From assembly GCA_036244855.1 (NCBI GenBank), contig BQKZ01000273.1, positions 161,938 to 225,937 of the forward strand: 64,000 nucleotides of DNA. The letters are read 5' to 3'. This document shows, piece by piece, positions 23,294 through 37,554 of the stretch. Position 1 is the first letter of the stretch. Every line of letters begins with the position of its first letter. The translations under genes were made by a program, and so were the position numbers. Source of the stretch: Temnopleurus reevesii (taxonomy: Eukaryota; Echinodermata; Echinoidea; Temnopleuroida; Temnopleuridae). Below the pieces are notes generated by a model. It was not told the DNA's origin. It saw only the letters and a list, made by a program, of their open reading frames with translations, and did no database searches.

Positions 23294-24535
23294 GATTGCT
23301 GAAACATGCATAATCTCCTCATGCGAATAGGTTTTTCCCAGCAATGTGAACACATCCATGCAAGCTAGGTGCATAGGTGATGTAATAAGGTGAGTAAAAT
23401 GGCTTATTGGAGGTGTGTTGGGCCAGTTAGTCTTCTGTTGACATTTACAATCAAGCCTGAACCTCGCAGCACGCCAGCCGATCTGCCATCTCGTCTTGAC
23501 TACCCTCGGGCAACAGTTCTCCTTACACGATCATCAAATTGACACCGCACAATCCAAAGGGGTTTCACACGAGGGCAATTAATAGGAAATCATTCACAAT
23601 TTGCAGAACTTCGGGTTGGAATGTTTCCAGCTTTTATTTCAAACATGAAATACTGACGACTAGAAGAATGAATCACATGTGAAGGAAAAATTTTGCATAA
23701 TAATGTGCATAAAAGAGTGCAATGCAGTGATTGAAAATCTAATCCTTCACTTGTGTGAAATTCAATTTGACTCCCCAAATTAGATTTTATAGGAATCATA
23801 ACACTATTGTCATGAACTTTGACATTTTGATAGCTTTGGGTTATCTTTATTTTGTTTCCCAACAGCCCTTATTCACTTTGGTAATCTGTTTTCTTTTTTT
23901 CCTTTTCCATATGCTTCATTGTAGTTTCTGAAAACAATCGTGGAACCTCTTTGTTTTATTCAAACAAAAGCCTCCTTGAAACAGTCAACCAAATAAAGAA
24001 GCTCTTACTCAACTATTTAAGACCTCTTACATATCAGAATATCTGAGACGGGGTCCTCTATCAGAACAAGAATCAATGCGCTATATTCATTTTAATCGAT
24101 GATGAAAGCAGTCCCTGGATTTCTCGTGCTCTTAGCAGTAAGAATATTATAGGGGTTGGAAGGCGAATCATGTGGCAAGGAATTATGAAATCAATCATAA
24201 CAGGGAGAATAAGCCATTATATAAGATTTCTTTCACTTCATTCATAAATGTAATGAGAATTTATGATCAGGTGTGTCATGAATGAATGTTACGTAATATC
24301 TAGTAATCAATGGATAACGGCGTACTTCACAGTGAATAGAATATTGAAGAACATGACAACAGCAGATTTGTTGCAATTTCCAAGATACGCTGAAGTGAGT
24401 AATGGCTAATTCATCATCTATGATTATTGGTATTCCATTTGCTGGATTTCCAATCTCTACATCTGTATACTTTTCCTTCAATTGGTATAAACTAATTCCA
24501 TTACTTATTTGAATTTTTAATCATTTCTGTCACAT

Positions 24536-24558
24536 ATGAATGAATGAATGAATGAATA
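24536..24558 (+). repeat. (TGAA)n microsatellite
   Basis: About five perfect tetranucleotide units of atga in tandem. Confidence 0.85.
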
Positions 24559-26536
24559 TATGCACTGAACTCCTGCATGTTTCCCCCATCAGTTGATCCT
24601 TTAGATATATTTGCCCTAAAATACTTCAATATGGGCATATTTCTCTTGTAAGGATAATTTTGGCAGAAGTATTTAAGCAATTTAAACACATTTAAGCAAT
24701 AAAAGCGCTTAAACATATCATATGGTTAGAAGTGAGTTTTGTTCCATTTCATTGATGATGAATGTTTCCTATTTTTAGCTATATTGTTGCTTTATATTGA
24801 TAATAAATTTTGCCATCATCAAGCTTTAATAAAAATCGGCCTGTATGCATTGAATGTGCATGGGGAACTGACCCGAGTCGTTCCTTCATGCCGAAATCTG
24901 TCACCTTTCTCCTTTCTCCAAATTGTGTTGTGGCACCTTTCATGGCCCGCCAGAGGTGGGTGTGTTTTCGTAGAGCGAGCTGGATCACGCCTCAAGAACT
25001 TGCTGATGTACCTTCATTAATTATGAATAGTGGCTAAGTGAAATGTTAATGAGTAATGCATTATTCACAAAGATTATCTAATGGTAGAAGATAAATGGCT
25101 GTTTGCCAAAAAGCTTCTTCAGTCAGGCTGCATTTTGGTTCTGCTCTCAATCTGTGCCTGCTTGCTTAATAGGCTTTTATTTACGAGTCTCTGTTCCTCC
25201 ATTCATTTGAGATATGTTCTAATAGTACCTAAAATAACCCGTTTCCAGAAGAAAGCCTTGCACATCTTTTTCTAAATGCCAATTCATTACCAGCTTCGGC
25301 ATAAATGTGAAAAAAGTATGAGACTTGTGGAATAGTTTAAACTTTTAATATTCAATTGTGTTGATTAAGGGTCTGTGTGGGCAGAATACTGTACAACCAA
25401 TTGCAACCAAACCTTGCCACAAGAAACAGAATCAATATTTCATTGCTGAAGAAGGCTTGGGTTTTTCCAAGACCAAGAGTTAAAGCCCCTGGATTCACAT
25501 GTTTATCTATTCAAATTATTTTGCAATCATGAGTTTTCTTGGTGTGGTTCTTTTGCTGGACAGGACTGACTTTTTTCAGAATTAATTAATTTAACCAAGT
25601 GGAAAAAGTGCTTACAAGTGTGCTGAACCCTCTGTGTAATGGCCATATGTATTGCACATAATGCCATTGTTCCCAATGAATTATTGTTTTTAAGGTTTTT
25701 AAGGTTTTACGGTTTTTTAAAAAAAAAGAAGTGTGATAACCAATCTTTGGTCACTTTTCTGTTTTAAAATACATATTATTTTATAACTGTTTAATTTGAA
25801 CAGGCTGTGAAGACAAGTTTATGAAGAGCACTCTGATGTACGTCAAGATTCCATCATTTCTAGAGGAAAATTTTGTACACTGATGCAATGATAATTATTG
25901 CTGTTCTCCCATAACAAAGAAAGTTAAAGCAAATCAAACAAAATGTAGATTCTGCCAATTTTTCTGCCCCTCATATCCTGTTCTTTTCTTTCTCTCCACC
26001 TTCCTATTTAGCTTTTTCTATATATAGATACTTGTGTGTTTATTTCATTTCTCTGTCATTTTGCTTATGATTAAGATTCTGCCAGGATCGATAGCTCCAG
26101 CTCTTTTTTTACTTCAATTTATTGAAAGATTAGACGCATTGATTTTCAATGTTTGAAAGAATTCAGCTGTTTGTGAATATAATCATAATTTTAAGACAGG
26201 GGAAGGACGATATTTGATAAAAATAAATAAAAGCATGTATGATAAGTACTGATTGATAGTAAGATTAGCATAATGATTTGAGTATTTGTGAACTAGGCGT
26301 GCTTCTCTTTAAGTCACTGTCCCCTTTACTCTGCTTCTCTCTCGGGAGTTCAGTAATGGGATTGATAATTATCTTTAGAGAGACTCTATCAATTTGCATA
26401 CAGATATAGGAATGAAAGTCAGGGAATGAGAGCAGTATAACGATCTGGATTTGTCTGTATAATTGCCTTTGGATAAAGGTATACATAATATACATAGAGT
26501 TCTCCAAATGTATGCCCCAAACATTTAGCATTCAAT

Positions 26537-26681
26537 CAGTATTCAGATAGTGAGGTTTCAATTAACCCAGGTCTAAGTCATTGACATTTAGAACATTGGT
26601 TTAAATTCTAAATTGCCCCGGTCTAGATAACAATAGTTTAGTCCTGGGTTAAGTTTAACCCCGCTGTCGGAATTCAGGCCA
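26537..26681. mobile_element. Foldback MITE-like element (~145 bp)
   Basis: The left arm includes attaacccaggtctaagtca and the right arm includes tagtcctgggttaagtttaacc, which is its approximate reverse complement. Outer parts (cagtattcagatag and gtcggaattcaggcc) also pair loosely. The arms are more diverged than in the element at 23131. Confidence 0.5.
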
Positions 26682-26955
26682 AGGACTTGATAACATTTTT
26701 TTTCCAAAAGAAAATTGTCATTATTTTAAAACAAAATTTGAAAAGAAGTATTAGACAATTATGTGTTCCAGTGACACAAAGGTGCTTGTAGGTCATAATC
26801 ATTCATATAATTATACCTTTACCAATGAACTTAAAAAGGAAAAAAAAGAAGTTTTTATAAATGACCAAAAGTTATATTTATGGTTCTTATCATCAGATTA
26901 GGAAGACTGGAAATTTAGGGATATAAAAAACTGGAATCTTCATGTTGGACTTACT

Positions 26956-27030
26956 TTAACCCAACCAGATTCTTATATTCCCATAGACTTAGTACACAGG
27001 CCGCCAGGTTCCAGTAGTCAATGGGTTAAG
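26956..27030 (+). repeat. Short dispersed repeat with ttaaccc...gggttaa ends, copy 1
   Basis: It runs from tttaacccaacc through ttcccatagactt and ccaggttccagtagtc to aatgggttaag. The reverse complement of 45361-45442 has the same blocks in the same order, so this is a repeated family of ~75-82 bases with short terminal inverted repeats. Confidence 0.6.
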
Positions 27031-28613
27031 TCATGTTTGTGAGAAAGGAAAGTGTTCTTTTTAATGTATTGCTGCCTTTGTCATTAATTTAAAATATTGG
27101 TTGGGTATTATCAATACCTCCACTCAATATGTACTGTACATTTTAAACATATTTATCTCCTGAAAAACATTTACTTTTTTATCATTCCTAAAAGGATCTT
27201 TTACTCTTAAGAAGAGATACAGTAAGGTGACAATAAAGAATACAAATGACAAACAAGAACATGTCATATGCCCTGAATATGTTTAGAGTGTAACCAGTAT
27301 GAATTACTGAGGAGGTTTCATAGATCAAAAGCCAATCATCTCATTTCCGAGCCCGCCTGCTTCAAGGGGAATACAGGGTGAGATGGGTGGGTTTTCACTA
27401 TCCCATTCAGGACCCAATCCAGTAGTTAACTGGTAACAAGTCTATTATCGAATACAGATATTAGCTGTTAGGACATTTGTAAATAAGTCTTGCATTCTAA
27501 TGAGTGAAAAAAATTGCAAATTCATGGACTGAAATTAGGAAAAATAAAATCACAGCAAAAATTTCAGCTTTGCTACATCAGGAAAAAGATTTTGAGACTA
27601 TATGTCAGTCTTTTTCATCACAAATGTGGCGATTCTTCCTCGTTCTAGAAATAAAGTGTATGTTTTCAAAGTTATCTTGGGATGGATTCATTTGCTCAAT
27701 TTGCCTTTGAATGTTGTTAATCTTCTTTATTCCGAAGTTGAATGATGTATGAAGAGTCTATAGCCACCATAATTATCATACAAGCCCCCAAAAAAGGATC
27801 TTGGGTTGCCTCAAATGAAATTTGTGGAAATCAAGCATCGATTGGTCAGAAAAAATGTTTTTTTTAATACAATGCACGCAATTCATGATGAAAATATGAA
27901 TTGAAGGGGGTAAGAAGCAAAAAAACTACCCTTTTTATCAATACAAATCAAAAAGAGCCTCATCATGACTGTCTCTTCATGATACAATCATTCTTGCTCA
28001 TTTGAGAAATCGTCTTTGAGGTTCCAGTAAGATCTGATAGATGCTATGGCAGCATTAGCCACAGGGATTACCTCACCAAAGATATCTAGTTCAGGTGATG
28101 GTATTGAAGATAGATATTGGAGATATGTTAAGCTTGAAAGTGTAGCTTAAAAGTTTGTCCGGGACTGAAATTGCTTTGGACCTTTAAAACCTCACTGTGT
28201 AAAGTCATGTTGAAAAATATGAAGCAAGCCTGTTTCTGTATTAAAATTTGAATTGAAAAATTGTCAGAGATTTGCTGGAAGATTTTGGCTCTTGTTGATT
28301 TCCTGCTTTATTTTGCACAACATAGATGTAATTAATGTAGTACACCAGTGGAGCAATAATTTCAGAGGCTACGATGTCCTTGCTATCATTTTAAAACATG
28401 CTAACACAGTGTGATTGTAAAGGTAAATTGACTTGACTGTAATCCAGAGTGCATTAAGATTTCCAACATCCTGTGACACAAAATATTTGAATATTACAAT
28501 GTACATGTACCTTGCTTAATCTTGACCTCAAGGGGTTGTGATAGGAATGATAGAGCCAGCTATTTGCAATTTTTAGCATCATTTGGAGATATTTTTAATG
28601 AGCATAATATAGA

Positions 28614-29330
28614 AATATACAATGACTCTTGAGGTTCTGGTTAAAACTATTCGCACGATTGAGCATCAGAATAGTACCATCCTCCCGAGCTCATGAGTGC
28701 GAATAGTTTTAGCCAGTACCGAGAATCAAGTCATTGTATATTACTTTTATATCCCTTCTTACAACAACAACATTTACAATAAAGTAGTCTATTGCAGCAG
28801 ATTAAATAATCTTACCTTGTCTTAATGATAATTTGATAATCTGATAAATTGTTTTTCTAGTCTCTGTCTCGTCTTCTCGTTGAGCACATCATACAAACGA
28901 AGCCCGCCAGAAGTTCCCCGTGCCGTGTAGCTGGGAAGCACTGTCTCTCTCGCGCGCGGGCAGATCTCTTTTAGCCGACTGTGCGAAAAGTTTTAGCCAA
29001 CAGTACCGAGAATCAAGTCTTTTCATATTACTTTTATATCCCTTCTTACAACAATAACAACAACAATAAAGTAGTCTATAGCAGCAGATTAAATAATCTT
29101 ACCTTGTCTTAATGATAATTTAATAATCTGATAAATTGTTTTCCTAGTCTCTGGCTCTTCTTCTCGTCGAGCACATCATGCGAACGAAGCCCGCCAGAAG
29201 TTCCCCATGCCGTGTAGCTGGGAAGCAGTGTCTCTCTCGCGCGCGGGCAGATCTCTTTTAGCCGACTGTGACGCATGCGCACAAAAAAGTACTATTCCAT
29301 GGTACTATTCCATGGTACTATTCAATGGCA
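28614..29330. repeat. CpG-rich foldback plus ~285-bp tandem duplication (MITE-like composite)
   Basis: At the left, 28614-28657 and 28698-28741 are inverted copies (aatatacaatgact...aaaactattcgcac and its mirror). From the second arm on, a ~285-bp unit is tandemly repeated (28705-28988 and 28989-29272), with near-identical blocks such as cgaagcccgccagaagttcc and tctctctcgcgcgcgggcag. At the right, a 13-bp unit (actattccatggt) is repeated three times at about 29290-29328, and gaatagtaccat at 28669 is its inverted match. CpG density is unusual for the intron. Confidence 0.75.
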
Positions 29331-31468
29331 AACGGCTTTCTTAGCAAATCTATTCATTTTTCTCGTCTGTACACTGTCAATGCAACGATCTTAGTGTAAG
29401 GGATATAATATGCAATTACTGTTTTAGCTCAATTACGAAAATGTGAATTATGATCAGATTGTCATGGTTATTTCCATATAATTTGTTGGTATCCTGTCAT
29501 GTTCTAGTTCAACATATCAAAACAATTTGAGAAAAGATAGTGAGGACAGGTCTTCGAAGAGTAATAAGCTATCAGCCATGGAATGTGAGCCCAGATTCAT
29601 AACAAACTGTCACTCCGTTATTTGTGGTATCCTGCCAATGATATCTACATCTGTCAACATTTAGAAAACCCAAATTTGCATCATCTGATCTCGCACTGTG
29701 ATTTCTTGATCCCTGTTTGAATGCTCTCACCTAATTTGCGCCGTCTTGTGCCACTCGCGATCTTGCGCCGCATTAAGAATTGAATGAGTGATTTTTCCAT
29801 GATAAGAGATCTGTTTCATGTTGCCTTCGTTTGTTGAACATTTGAATCTCTTGTCATAAGATGGCCCAATATCCTACCCATCAATTGGAAATACATGTGT
29901 CAATCAACATTCTAACAACCTTGAAATGATGCTGGAAATGGCATAAACAGATGGACGGTTATATGAATGATTGTACATGAACCCTACCCATTATCAGTTG
30001 AGCAAGGAGAATTAGAAAGTGCTGTTGGTTGAACTGCCCGTTTTTTCCTTCTTTTTTGAAAAACATCTTATCTTCATTTAGCTGTGAGCACTTTTATGGG
30101 TAATATAGTATACCCTGATTTAATATATGTTTTTCCCCTTCAATTTCCACTTTTGTATTCTTTATAACATAATATCAATGAGAGATAATTTTCTTAAATG
30201 TTATTAGAGGCAATATTTTCAAAATGAGTAAATAATGTACCAGAAATCTGTTTGTGAATGAGAATTCGAGTAGGGAATGTAGAGAAGAATCTACGTTTTG
30301 ATTGATAATTGCATATGAAAATCTATGTTTACAAAATTTGATTGATCTATGTTGAACTTGAAAAGTGCACATTAACTCAGTTTGTTTTGGATAGGAATAT
30401 GAACATTTGTGCCGCCTACTTGGTATGTGCGTCAGGTTAAAAAATTATGGAGCAATCAAGGTCTGAAACCGCAAATATATGAGGCACCGTCATTGAATTC
30501 ACATCTTGCAGCATTTTGGGACTGAAGATTATTTAGCCACCCCTCCTCTTACAGAAGCTTGCCAAAACATGGTATGTAGTAGTAGGGGGATGTTTGGAAA
30601 GGAGGGGTGATATAGAAAGAAGGCTAAGTTCATCATACAAATAAAAAAAAAAGAAGGCTAAGTTCAAGCATGAGGTTCTTATGAAATTTTTACATTAAAG
30701 AATAGGTTTTGAGAGGAGGAGTCTCCTAAAATTAAGATTACATGATTTGTGCTTCAATTTCAGCTCCTTGATGATTTTGAATGTATGAAAACAGTAGTTT
30801 TCATGACTTACATATTTTTCTTATATTCAAACTCTGGCAGAGTGAAACCTCCCACATCCACTCCCAGAGACCTTGCCCGCTTTGCTCCCTTGCAAAGTAA
30901 ACAAATGTCCTCTTCTTTTTCTTAATTCTTCTGTTGCATCCCTGAGTGTTAAAAAGAAAAAGTGGAGGGATTATGAAATAAATTAGTAAAAATACAAAAC
31001 AGATAAATGGATATACAGAGAGATGAGATGTGTGAAACAGAAGGGGTGTAAACAGAAACCCGAGTATGAATTTTACCCCCTTTGTTTTTATTCCATCTAT
31101 TTCTATCATTTTAACAAGGTTATATGGATAAATATGTGATTCAATATTTAGATTGAGTGCCAAAAACCTCATTTAGTAATTCTATGAACAAATTTGATTA
31201 GAAAGGAAGCATTTTGCCAAGATTATTCACATGAATGAAAGAGAATGTTAATTGTATTTACATATTTTATGTTTAATGTCCAGTCCTGGGCATGTAAATA
31301 GCTTTTAATGAATCAGATCCGTATCTGTACTTCAAACATATTATAGTCAGAGTTACGCAGGTTTTGTACACTTATCAATATACTTATTTAGTAAAAGCAA
31401 GTTTTGCCAGCTAAAACCTATAGGGAAAATGCAAAAATTTTAATCATATCATAGGCCCAGCTCAGAAC

Positions 31469-31690
31469 TCAACCAAAAATAACTTTGCAATTTGAAAACT
31501 GTTTGAAAGTGACATTAGAAATTGGTACTTCTACTATTTGATTGATTCTGAAGTGGTATTGCCTCACTCCATACACCACAACGAAAGAGAATGGAAGCAA
31601 GATCTCTTTTGATAAAGTTGAAAAGGAAGGGCCTAAGAATGCTTCCTTGTGGAACACCATTCTCAAGGTAAACCTCATAGGTTTAATAGA
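31469..31690 (-). pseudogene. Decayed LINE reverse-transcriptase fragment
   Basis: On the minus strand around 31680-31620 one frame reads ENGVPQGSIL followed by RP, the motif just before the catalytic YADD/FADD block in CR1/Jockey-type reverse transcriptases. The frame then drifts: the F-N-F-I type continuation is in another frame, and no ADD box is found. It is a short, frameshifted remnant without recognisable ends. Confidence 0.5.
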
Positions 31691-34600
31691 CACTTTGTCA
31701 AATTACATTGTCATAGCATAATTATAAAAGAAGGGTTCATCAGATGTAAACAGCTTAATAGTTAGTCATTCACCTATCCCATCTCTCTCTTTAACTCAGA
31801 GTTAGGCATTTCTCACTGCATCATGCGTTTGTATATGTTCCAAGCCCCCTTTCACGCTTCAAAACTGGTCCCACGGTGCAGGCATGCTTGAGAGCATTGA
31901 TGGCCTCACTTCACAAAATCTGTTTTCTCTACTTTTCTTTTTCTCCCATTCACTAATCTGCTAAGTACTCTCAGACCCATTTATCCAAATAGCTTGTATG
32001 AGTTTCATTCACCTGTTTCCCCCCTCCACTCAGTCTACTCAAATAAAGATTGAAAGGCTGAAAGACGGGATCAGTCTTGATGCTAGTGATTAGTCAGGTA
32101 GTGTTATCATTAATAGAGCTGGAAATCTGCTATGGGACTCCACAAGGTTGAGCCCATTGTTAATTCGTCATTATTTTCTATGGGAAGGTATTGCTTAACA
32201 TGTGGCCAAAGTGGGCTCAAGCACCAAAATTTCCCATCATTGTGATAGTATGTCAGTGTTTATTAGTGATGTCCTTCTAAAGAAAGCATACATTTGCGTT
32301 TGGTTTTGCCGCACCTACGTCTGCTTGTTCAATTCAAATGTCCAATACATGATCCATTGTGAGAGGGGTTTCATGCAAAAGGGAATTCTCTCATGGGAAG
32401 GAGAGATGTGAAAAATAATTTACCGGTATATTCGTCTGCAACTTATTAAGCCATTTCATATGTTGTGATACAATTCCATAATTTGTTTTACACCAGAGGA
32501 TCTGACAAATAATGGCTTTATTCAGGAAGGTCAGTTGGATCAATGTACAGATTTGATATGACATTTAACATCTAGGAGGACAGGATAATTTGTTCAAGTA
32601 GCTCAAATAAGAATGCTTTTATTACTATTAGATCAAATTATCTTATTGAACAGATGGAGTTGAGAAGTTGGGTTAACCATACTTTACAATCGCATTCTGG
32701 CTTTAATAGGTCGGCTTCCTAAAGAAACTTTGCTAATTTTCCCACGTCCCAAACACAAGGGAATCTCCCAGGTAAATCACAAGACATTGTCTGCCCTTAT
32801 AAAAGTCACAATCAAAAGCCATGGTGCATGAAAAAGCGAGACATCTCAATGGTTCTATAATTGGAGTTTAATAGAGGTTTTTCATTGATACTGATAGTTG
32901 AAGAATGACTGATCCCCTGGGTTGCATATTGGTGTATTTGAGCAGGGCATTCATGGGTGAACCACTATTGTAGTTCATGGCCAAGCCTTGTTGGGATATA
33001 TTCTCAATATCTTTAATATTATTAAAAGAGAACCATAGAATATAGAAGCCTTACTTTTCTATGAAACATAGATCTATGCCTAGAGTCCAATAAAAGTGTT
33101 GACATTTACAGATTTTATAATTCAAGAATAAGTAATGTGTTGCTTTAAAGAAATGATATGCCTACTCATGATTTCCTTAAACTACCAGGGAAATAAGTTA
33201 AACTATTACCCCCAGTGTTTTTGTTTTAAATTCTTTATTTGTTACTGTTATTCAACCAATATGGTAACAGTTGCCTGATTATGCACTCATATACACAAAC
33301 AAAATGTTATTTAAGTATACATTCTGTGTTTGATAGAAATATCTGCGATGACCTTTCCTTTTTACAATTTAGCCAGGTACTTTTGTCTAAAAATGATTTG
33401 TTTTCTTTTGTTCATATGCATCATTCAATGAAAGCAAATTAGAATTTAGAAATTATGTCATTTTGTTGAGAAATTTTTACTGCAAGGACTTAATTGACTG
33501 GGAATTAACTTACTTTTGTGGAGTTTGGCAAATTTTAACCTTTACGAGGTAGAGCTATTTGGCATTGCATTATTCCTGTCATCTATGTGTACATTTTCTT
33601 CTTGAGGACTTAAAACAAAGTTGGTATTTTTTCTTTTGTTCTGATCCATGGAGGAAATGAACAGGGGGCAAAGATTCTTGTTGGAAAATGTCCTGTGGAC
33701 GATCTCTGACATTCTCCTTCTATTCACACGCAACGAGAGAGGATTTTGAATGATGCATTATTCTCAAATTGTGGTTAGGAATATACCAAAGCAATGATAT
33801 TATATGATCCTTGTAACAATACTAATAACTCTTATTACACCCCATTCACCCACATCTTTCATGTTAATCCATTAAATGTTACCTGTTTCAGGGCAAGTCA
33901 ACCTGATCTACAAATTTTCTTTCACTTCTCGTCACCACGTGTCATATATTTATACCTCTTATTCACCGTTTTTCATTCAATAAAAAAATCACAAAAGACA
34001 AGTTTTACCCCAAACTGAGCTTTTGCTTTGTCGCGGAGTTTTATAGTGAGAACTTATGGTTTTTCTCTAAGCCTGGGAATTTCTCATGATTCCTGTTTGA
34101 CTTTTGTAACCGCAGAGTATAATTGATGAATAAAAAGCTGTCGGTAACTAAGGTAAACTCATGTCTCCAGTAAATGTTATGCCTCATTGATCAAGACCAA
34201 AGTCCTTTTCTGATAAAATTCAAGCAGAAACGGATTTATGGGTTGGGCTATGAGAATTTACTGATTGCTTAGCTTCCTCTACAATAAACCAACAACTTCA
34301 CAGAAGTCCTTCAAGTTTAGATAATTATTGTTCAATTACAGAACTTTTTTTTTTTTAAGTCAGAATGTTATTTACTATGGCACTCTTATTTTTGTACCCT
34401 GAATTATGTAACTTATGAGGAAATGCTTTGTTATGCAAAAACTCTTATACATGTGTTGTAAAAATTTAAAAATGCCTTTAAGAGAATATATGAATATGAC
34501 GACTCTCTTCTCATCAAAAGTTTGTGACTTCTCTACCCCCATAAAAAAAATCCTCCATTTTTTGGCGTACAATCTTGACAATGACTCATTGAGAACTGCG

Positions 34601-35082
34601 AACTTGTGAATAAAAACTGAAACCCCCCAAGTCGCATCTCAGTTGTACCAAACACTAAACTACTCTTGACAATAATCCCCTTTCTGCTACTAAACATGAT
34701 TTCAGGTTATTTCTGGATATCACATTGTAGCCGCTTTCACGAGGCTTCCTATCTCGTCATTTATGGCTTCCAGTATTGTGTGCGTTTTAATGAATCTCCC
34801 AACATCTGTCCCGTTTCAATACCTGCGAAGGTATTGATTTATTTGTGCCAACAGATTTGATTGTGGAGATGTTTGATGGTTGTATTGAGATTCCAGTACA
34901 TGCAATAGCATGCGTAGTACACTGATTGCCAGATAGATCGATTTCGTATAGTAGTGTTACAAAGAAAAAAATTAATATTCGTGTACAAATAATATTGCAG
35001 ACTGGAATATAGTTTGAATTTGATTATTTTTTATTATTGTGACCAAATTTTTGTGATTGCCATTTGTTGGCATTTCTTAAAT

Positions 35083-35095
35083 GGGGGGGGGGGGG
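35083..35095 (+). repeat. Poly-G run (13 G)
   Basis: Uninterrupted G-run between aaat and taaaa in AT-rich DNA. Confidence 0.85.
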
Positions 35096-37107
35096 TAAAA
35101 AAATTGTGAAAAGAAATAGGCTTTGATTTCACTTATTTTTAATTATTTTTAATTATCTTAATATCTTGCATAATTCACAGAAATCATTTCATGAAGAAAG
35201 CAATTTCCAGACATAGCAGTACCTACACTAACATTCCTTCAAAATATTTGTTCCACAGCAAAAGTTTGAATGAATATTTGTCATATTTTGAAAGGAATTG
35301 TTGCTTTGATAGCGCAATGCAAAGGCTTCTGAAGGTTGATGCTGTTTTGTATAATTAGCATCATTTTTTTTTAAGAAGATATGAAGTTAAAAAGCCATTG
35401 CAAATAAAAAAAAAAATTCAAATTATGTAAGTGGAGCAGTTGTTTTTGTTTTGAGAAAGATGAATATTGAAGCTCAAAGAGCAGATCGTAAAACATAGAA
35501 ATAGTATGGACCTTAATGGAAATGTAGAGATATCAAGGATTATTGAGTTATACATGAGCCTACTTAAAATCTTTAGAAGGAGAAATTCTGATAGGAATAT
35601 AGTAATTGAAATGCAATACACCCAGACAATCTTAGACACATCAACTCATAATTTCTGATCTATAAAAAAAAAAATCCATATTTAACTCACTTTATCATTC
35701 TGTCCTCTTATTTTAATTCACTTATGAAAAGCTTGCCACTGTAGGGTATTTGCCTACTGTTTGCACATCAATTTAGAAAGTTGGACATATTTTAGAAGAT
35801 TAAAACATCTCAACTGTCCCAACATCATCATCCTTAGTATTGTACTTATAGAAAATACTAAGATTTGTGTCCAAGTATTTTTGGCCTATCCCCAAAGGCT
35901 TAAAGACCATCCTTTTCAGGCTTCGTAATTACAAACCTCTAAAAATGCAAATAATATGGAATAATTCGGAATGAAGGTGACAGATCCGTGAGAACCTCTT
36001 TCTTTAGCTTGATCACGAAGCCATGACAGGGGGATTTTTATGGTACTGCATCCGAGAGGTAAATTGTGTTGAAATTTCTCAAGACGCTGTAATCTGATGA
36101 TACAAAAAGAGAAGTCAAAAAGGAAAAGGTGAATAAGGATTCAATCAAACAAAACCAGGGAGGATGCGTGGGAAAGTGGTCGGTTGAGTGAGCTTTGAAG
36201 ATAGTCAGGAAAGGGGTAGGTTTAAGAAGTTGTTACTAGACTGAATAGCCTCAATGATGAGAGCTTTACCCCAGTCAAACATTTACATTGAAGGCTGCCT
36301 ACTTCTAACCATAAGTCTGCCTGCAGTAAATGTGAGACAGGGGTTATAGGGGGATGGATATAAAATAGATACAGATGGACAAGCATAGGTATCGGATTGA
36401 TTCCTTTAATGAGGATGGTGGACTACTTTACACCCAAAAAAGTGTGACACAATCGGCCCCCTCCTGGGAGTTCTCAAAAAAAAGAGGGGGCCATTCAATC
36501 TGATTTGGAAAATGATCTTGGTAAGTTTGAGGATTTTTGCTCAGCATGATCTGCTTCCTAAGAATGATAAGTTCCATGCTGTTTTGTGCATTATGATCAC
36601 CAACCCTGCCCCCCCCCCCTCCCCTCCCATCACTCTTCCAAATCTTTTGAACCCATCCCGTGATCTCTTTTCGTCCATCCTCTTGGAGACCTCGCAAATG
36701 ATACTCGGCAGTCCCCTGCAATGAAGAAGCCTTGACTCTCTGGGAAAATCTTCCAGGATATGGTTTCAATTAAGATTTGTAAGCCATACCCAGGTACATG
36801 TACCCTCTTCTCTCTCCCTCCGTCACCATACATATCTCCCTGCCCTCTCACTCTCTCCGGCATCTCTCCCGAAGTATCTTTTTTGGTCTGGTTGATTTCA
36901 ATTTGAAATCACTTCTTTCTCATCCATATTCCGCCTTCTGCATCTTTTAATTGTTAAAACAAGGTTTCCTCCCAGCCACTCCCCTCCCTCTTTCTCTCAC
37001 TCTCTATCTCTCCCATTCTTTTCTGGAGTCATTCTTCAAGTCCAGCATCTAGACAATAAGCAATACATTAATTTTTTAGATATAGACAAATGGCAATATG
37101 TAATAAT

Positions 37108-37174
37108 GTGAGCACTTTGGTCAGTTTCAATTGGAGCTGTTAAAGCACTATATAAAAAAAATCATTATTATTAT
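37108..37174 (+). mobile_element. CR1/L2-like LINE 3'-end remnant
   Basis: gtgagcactttgg ... ttaaagcactatataaa ... atcattattatta parallels the 3' tail of the LINE at 9055-9754 (agcgcttaggg ... gcgctatataaaa ... (ATT)n). No coding part remains upstream. Confidence 0.5.
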
Positions 37175-37554
37175 GCAGGGACAAATGCACTGTGTATCTA
37201 TTAATGCAGACTTTGCACCAACTACATCAAAAAGAGTTTTTTTTTAGGTCTGTGCTTGAGCTTTTAGATATTGAATTATAGGGGAAATAGTCCAAATGAT
37301 GATGATGAACCAGAACAGCTTACCAGCATTTTCTCTCAAATACAGGATATTCTTACATCATTTGTGTATTTTCAATGGTTTCATTCACAAACACTCTTTT
37401 GTGAGAAAACGCTTATGGTTCTTAAAATAGTAAAGTACTTCTCACACAAAAGTTACTTGACGTTGACAAGTAAACAACAGAATTTATAGAGCTAGGCAGA
37501 ATTGATGGGTCGAGGATGTATCAGGCAGTACGCAGCTAAAAATATAGCGCATTG

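Noticed and set aside
30801..31172. 123-codon minus-strand frame
   Set aside because: Hydrophobic and Phe/Ile/Leu-rich from AT-rich DNA, with no recognisable domain or splice context.
36428..36863. Overlapping minus-strand frames of 77-113 codons
   Set aside because: They coincide with CT/C-rich sequence that gives Gly/Arg-rich translations. No motif or splice support was found.
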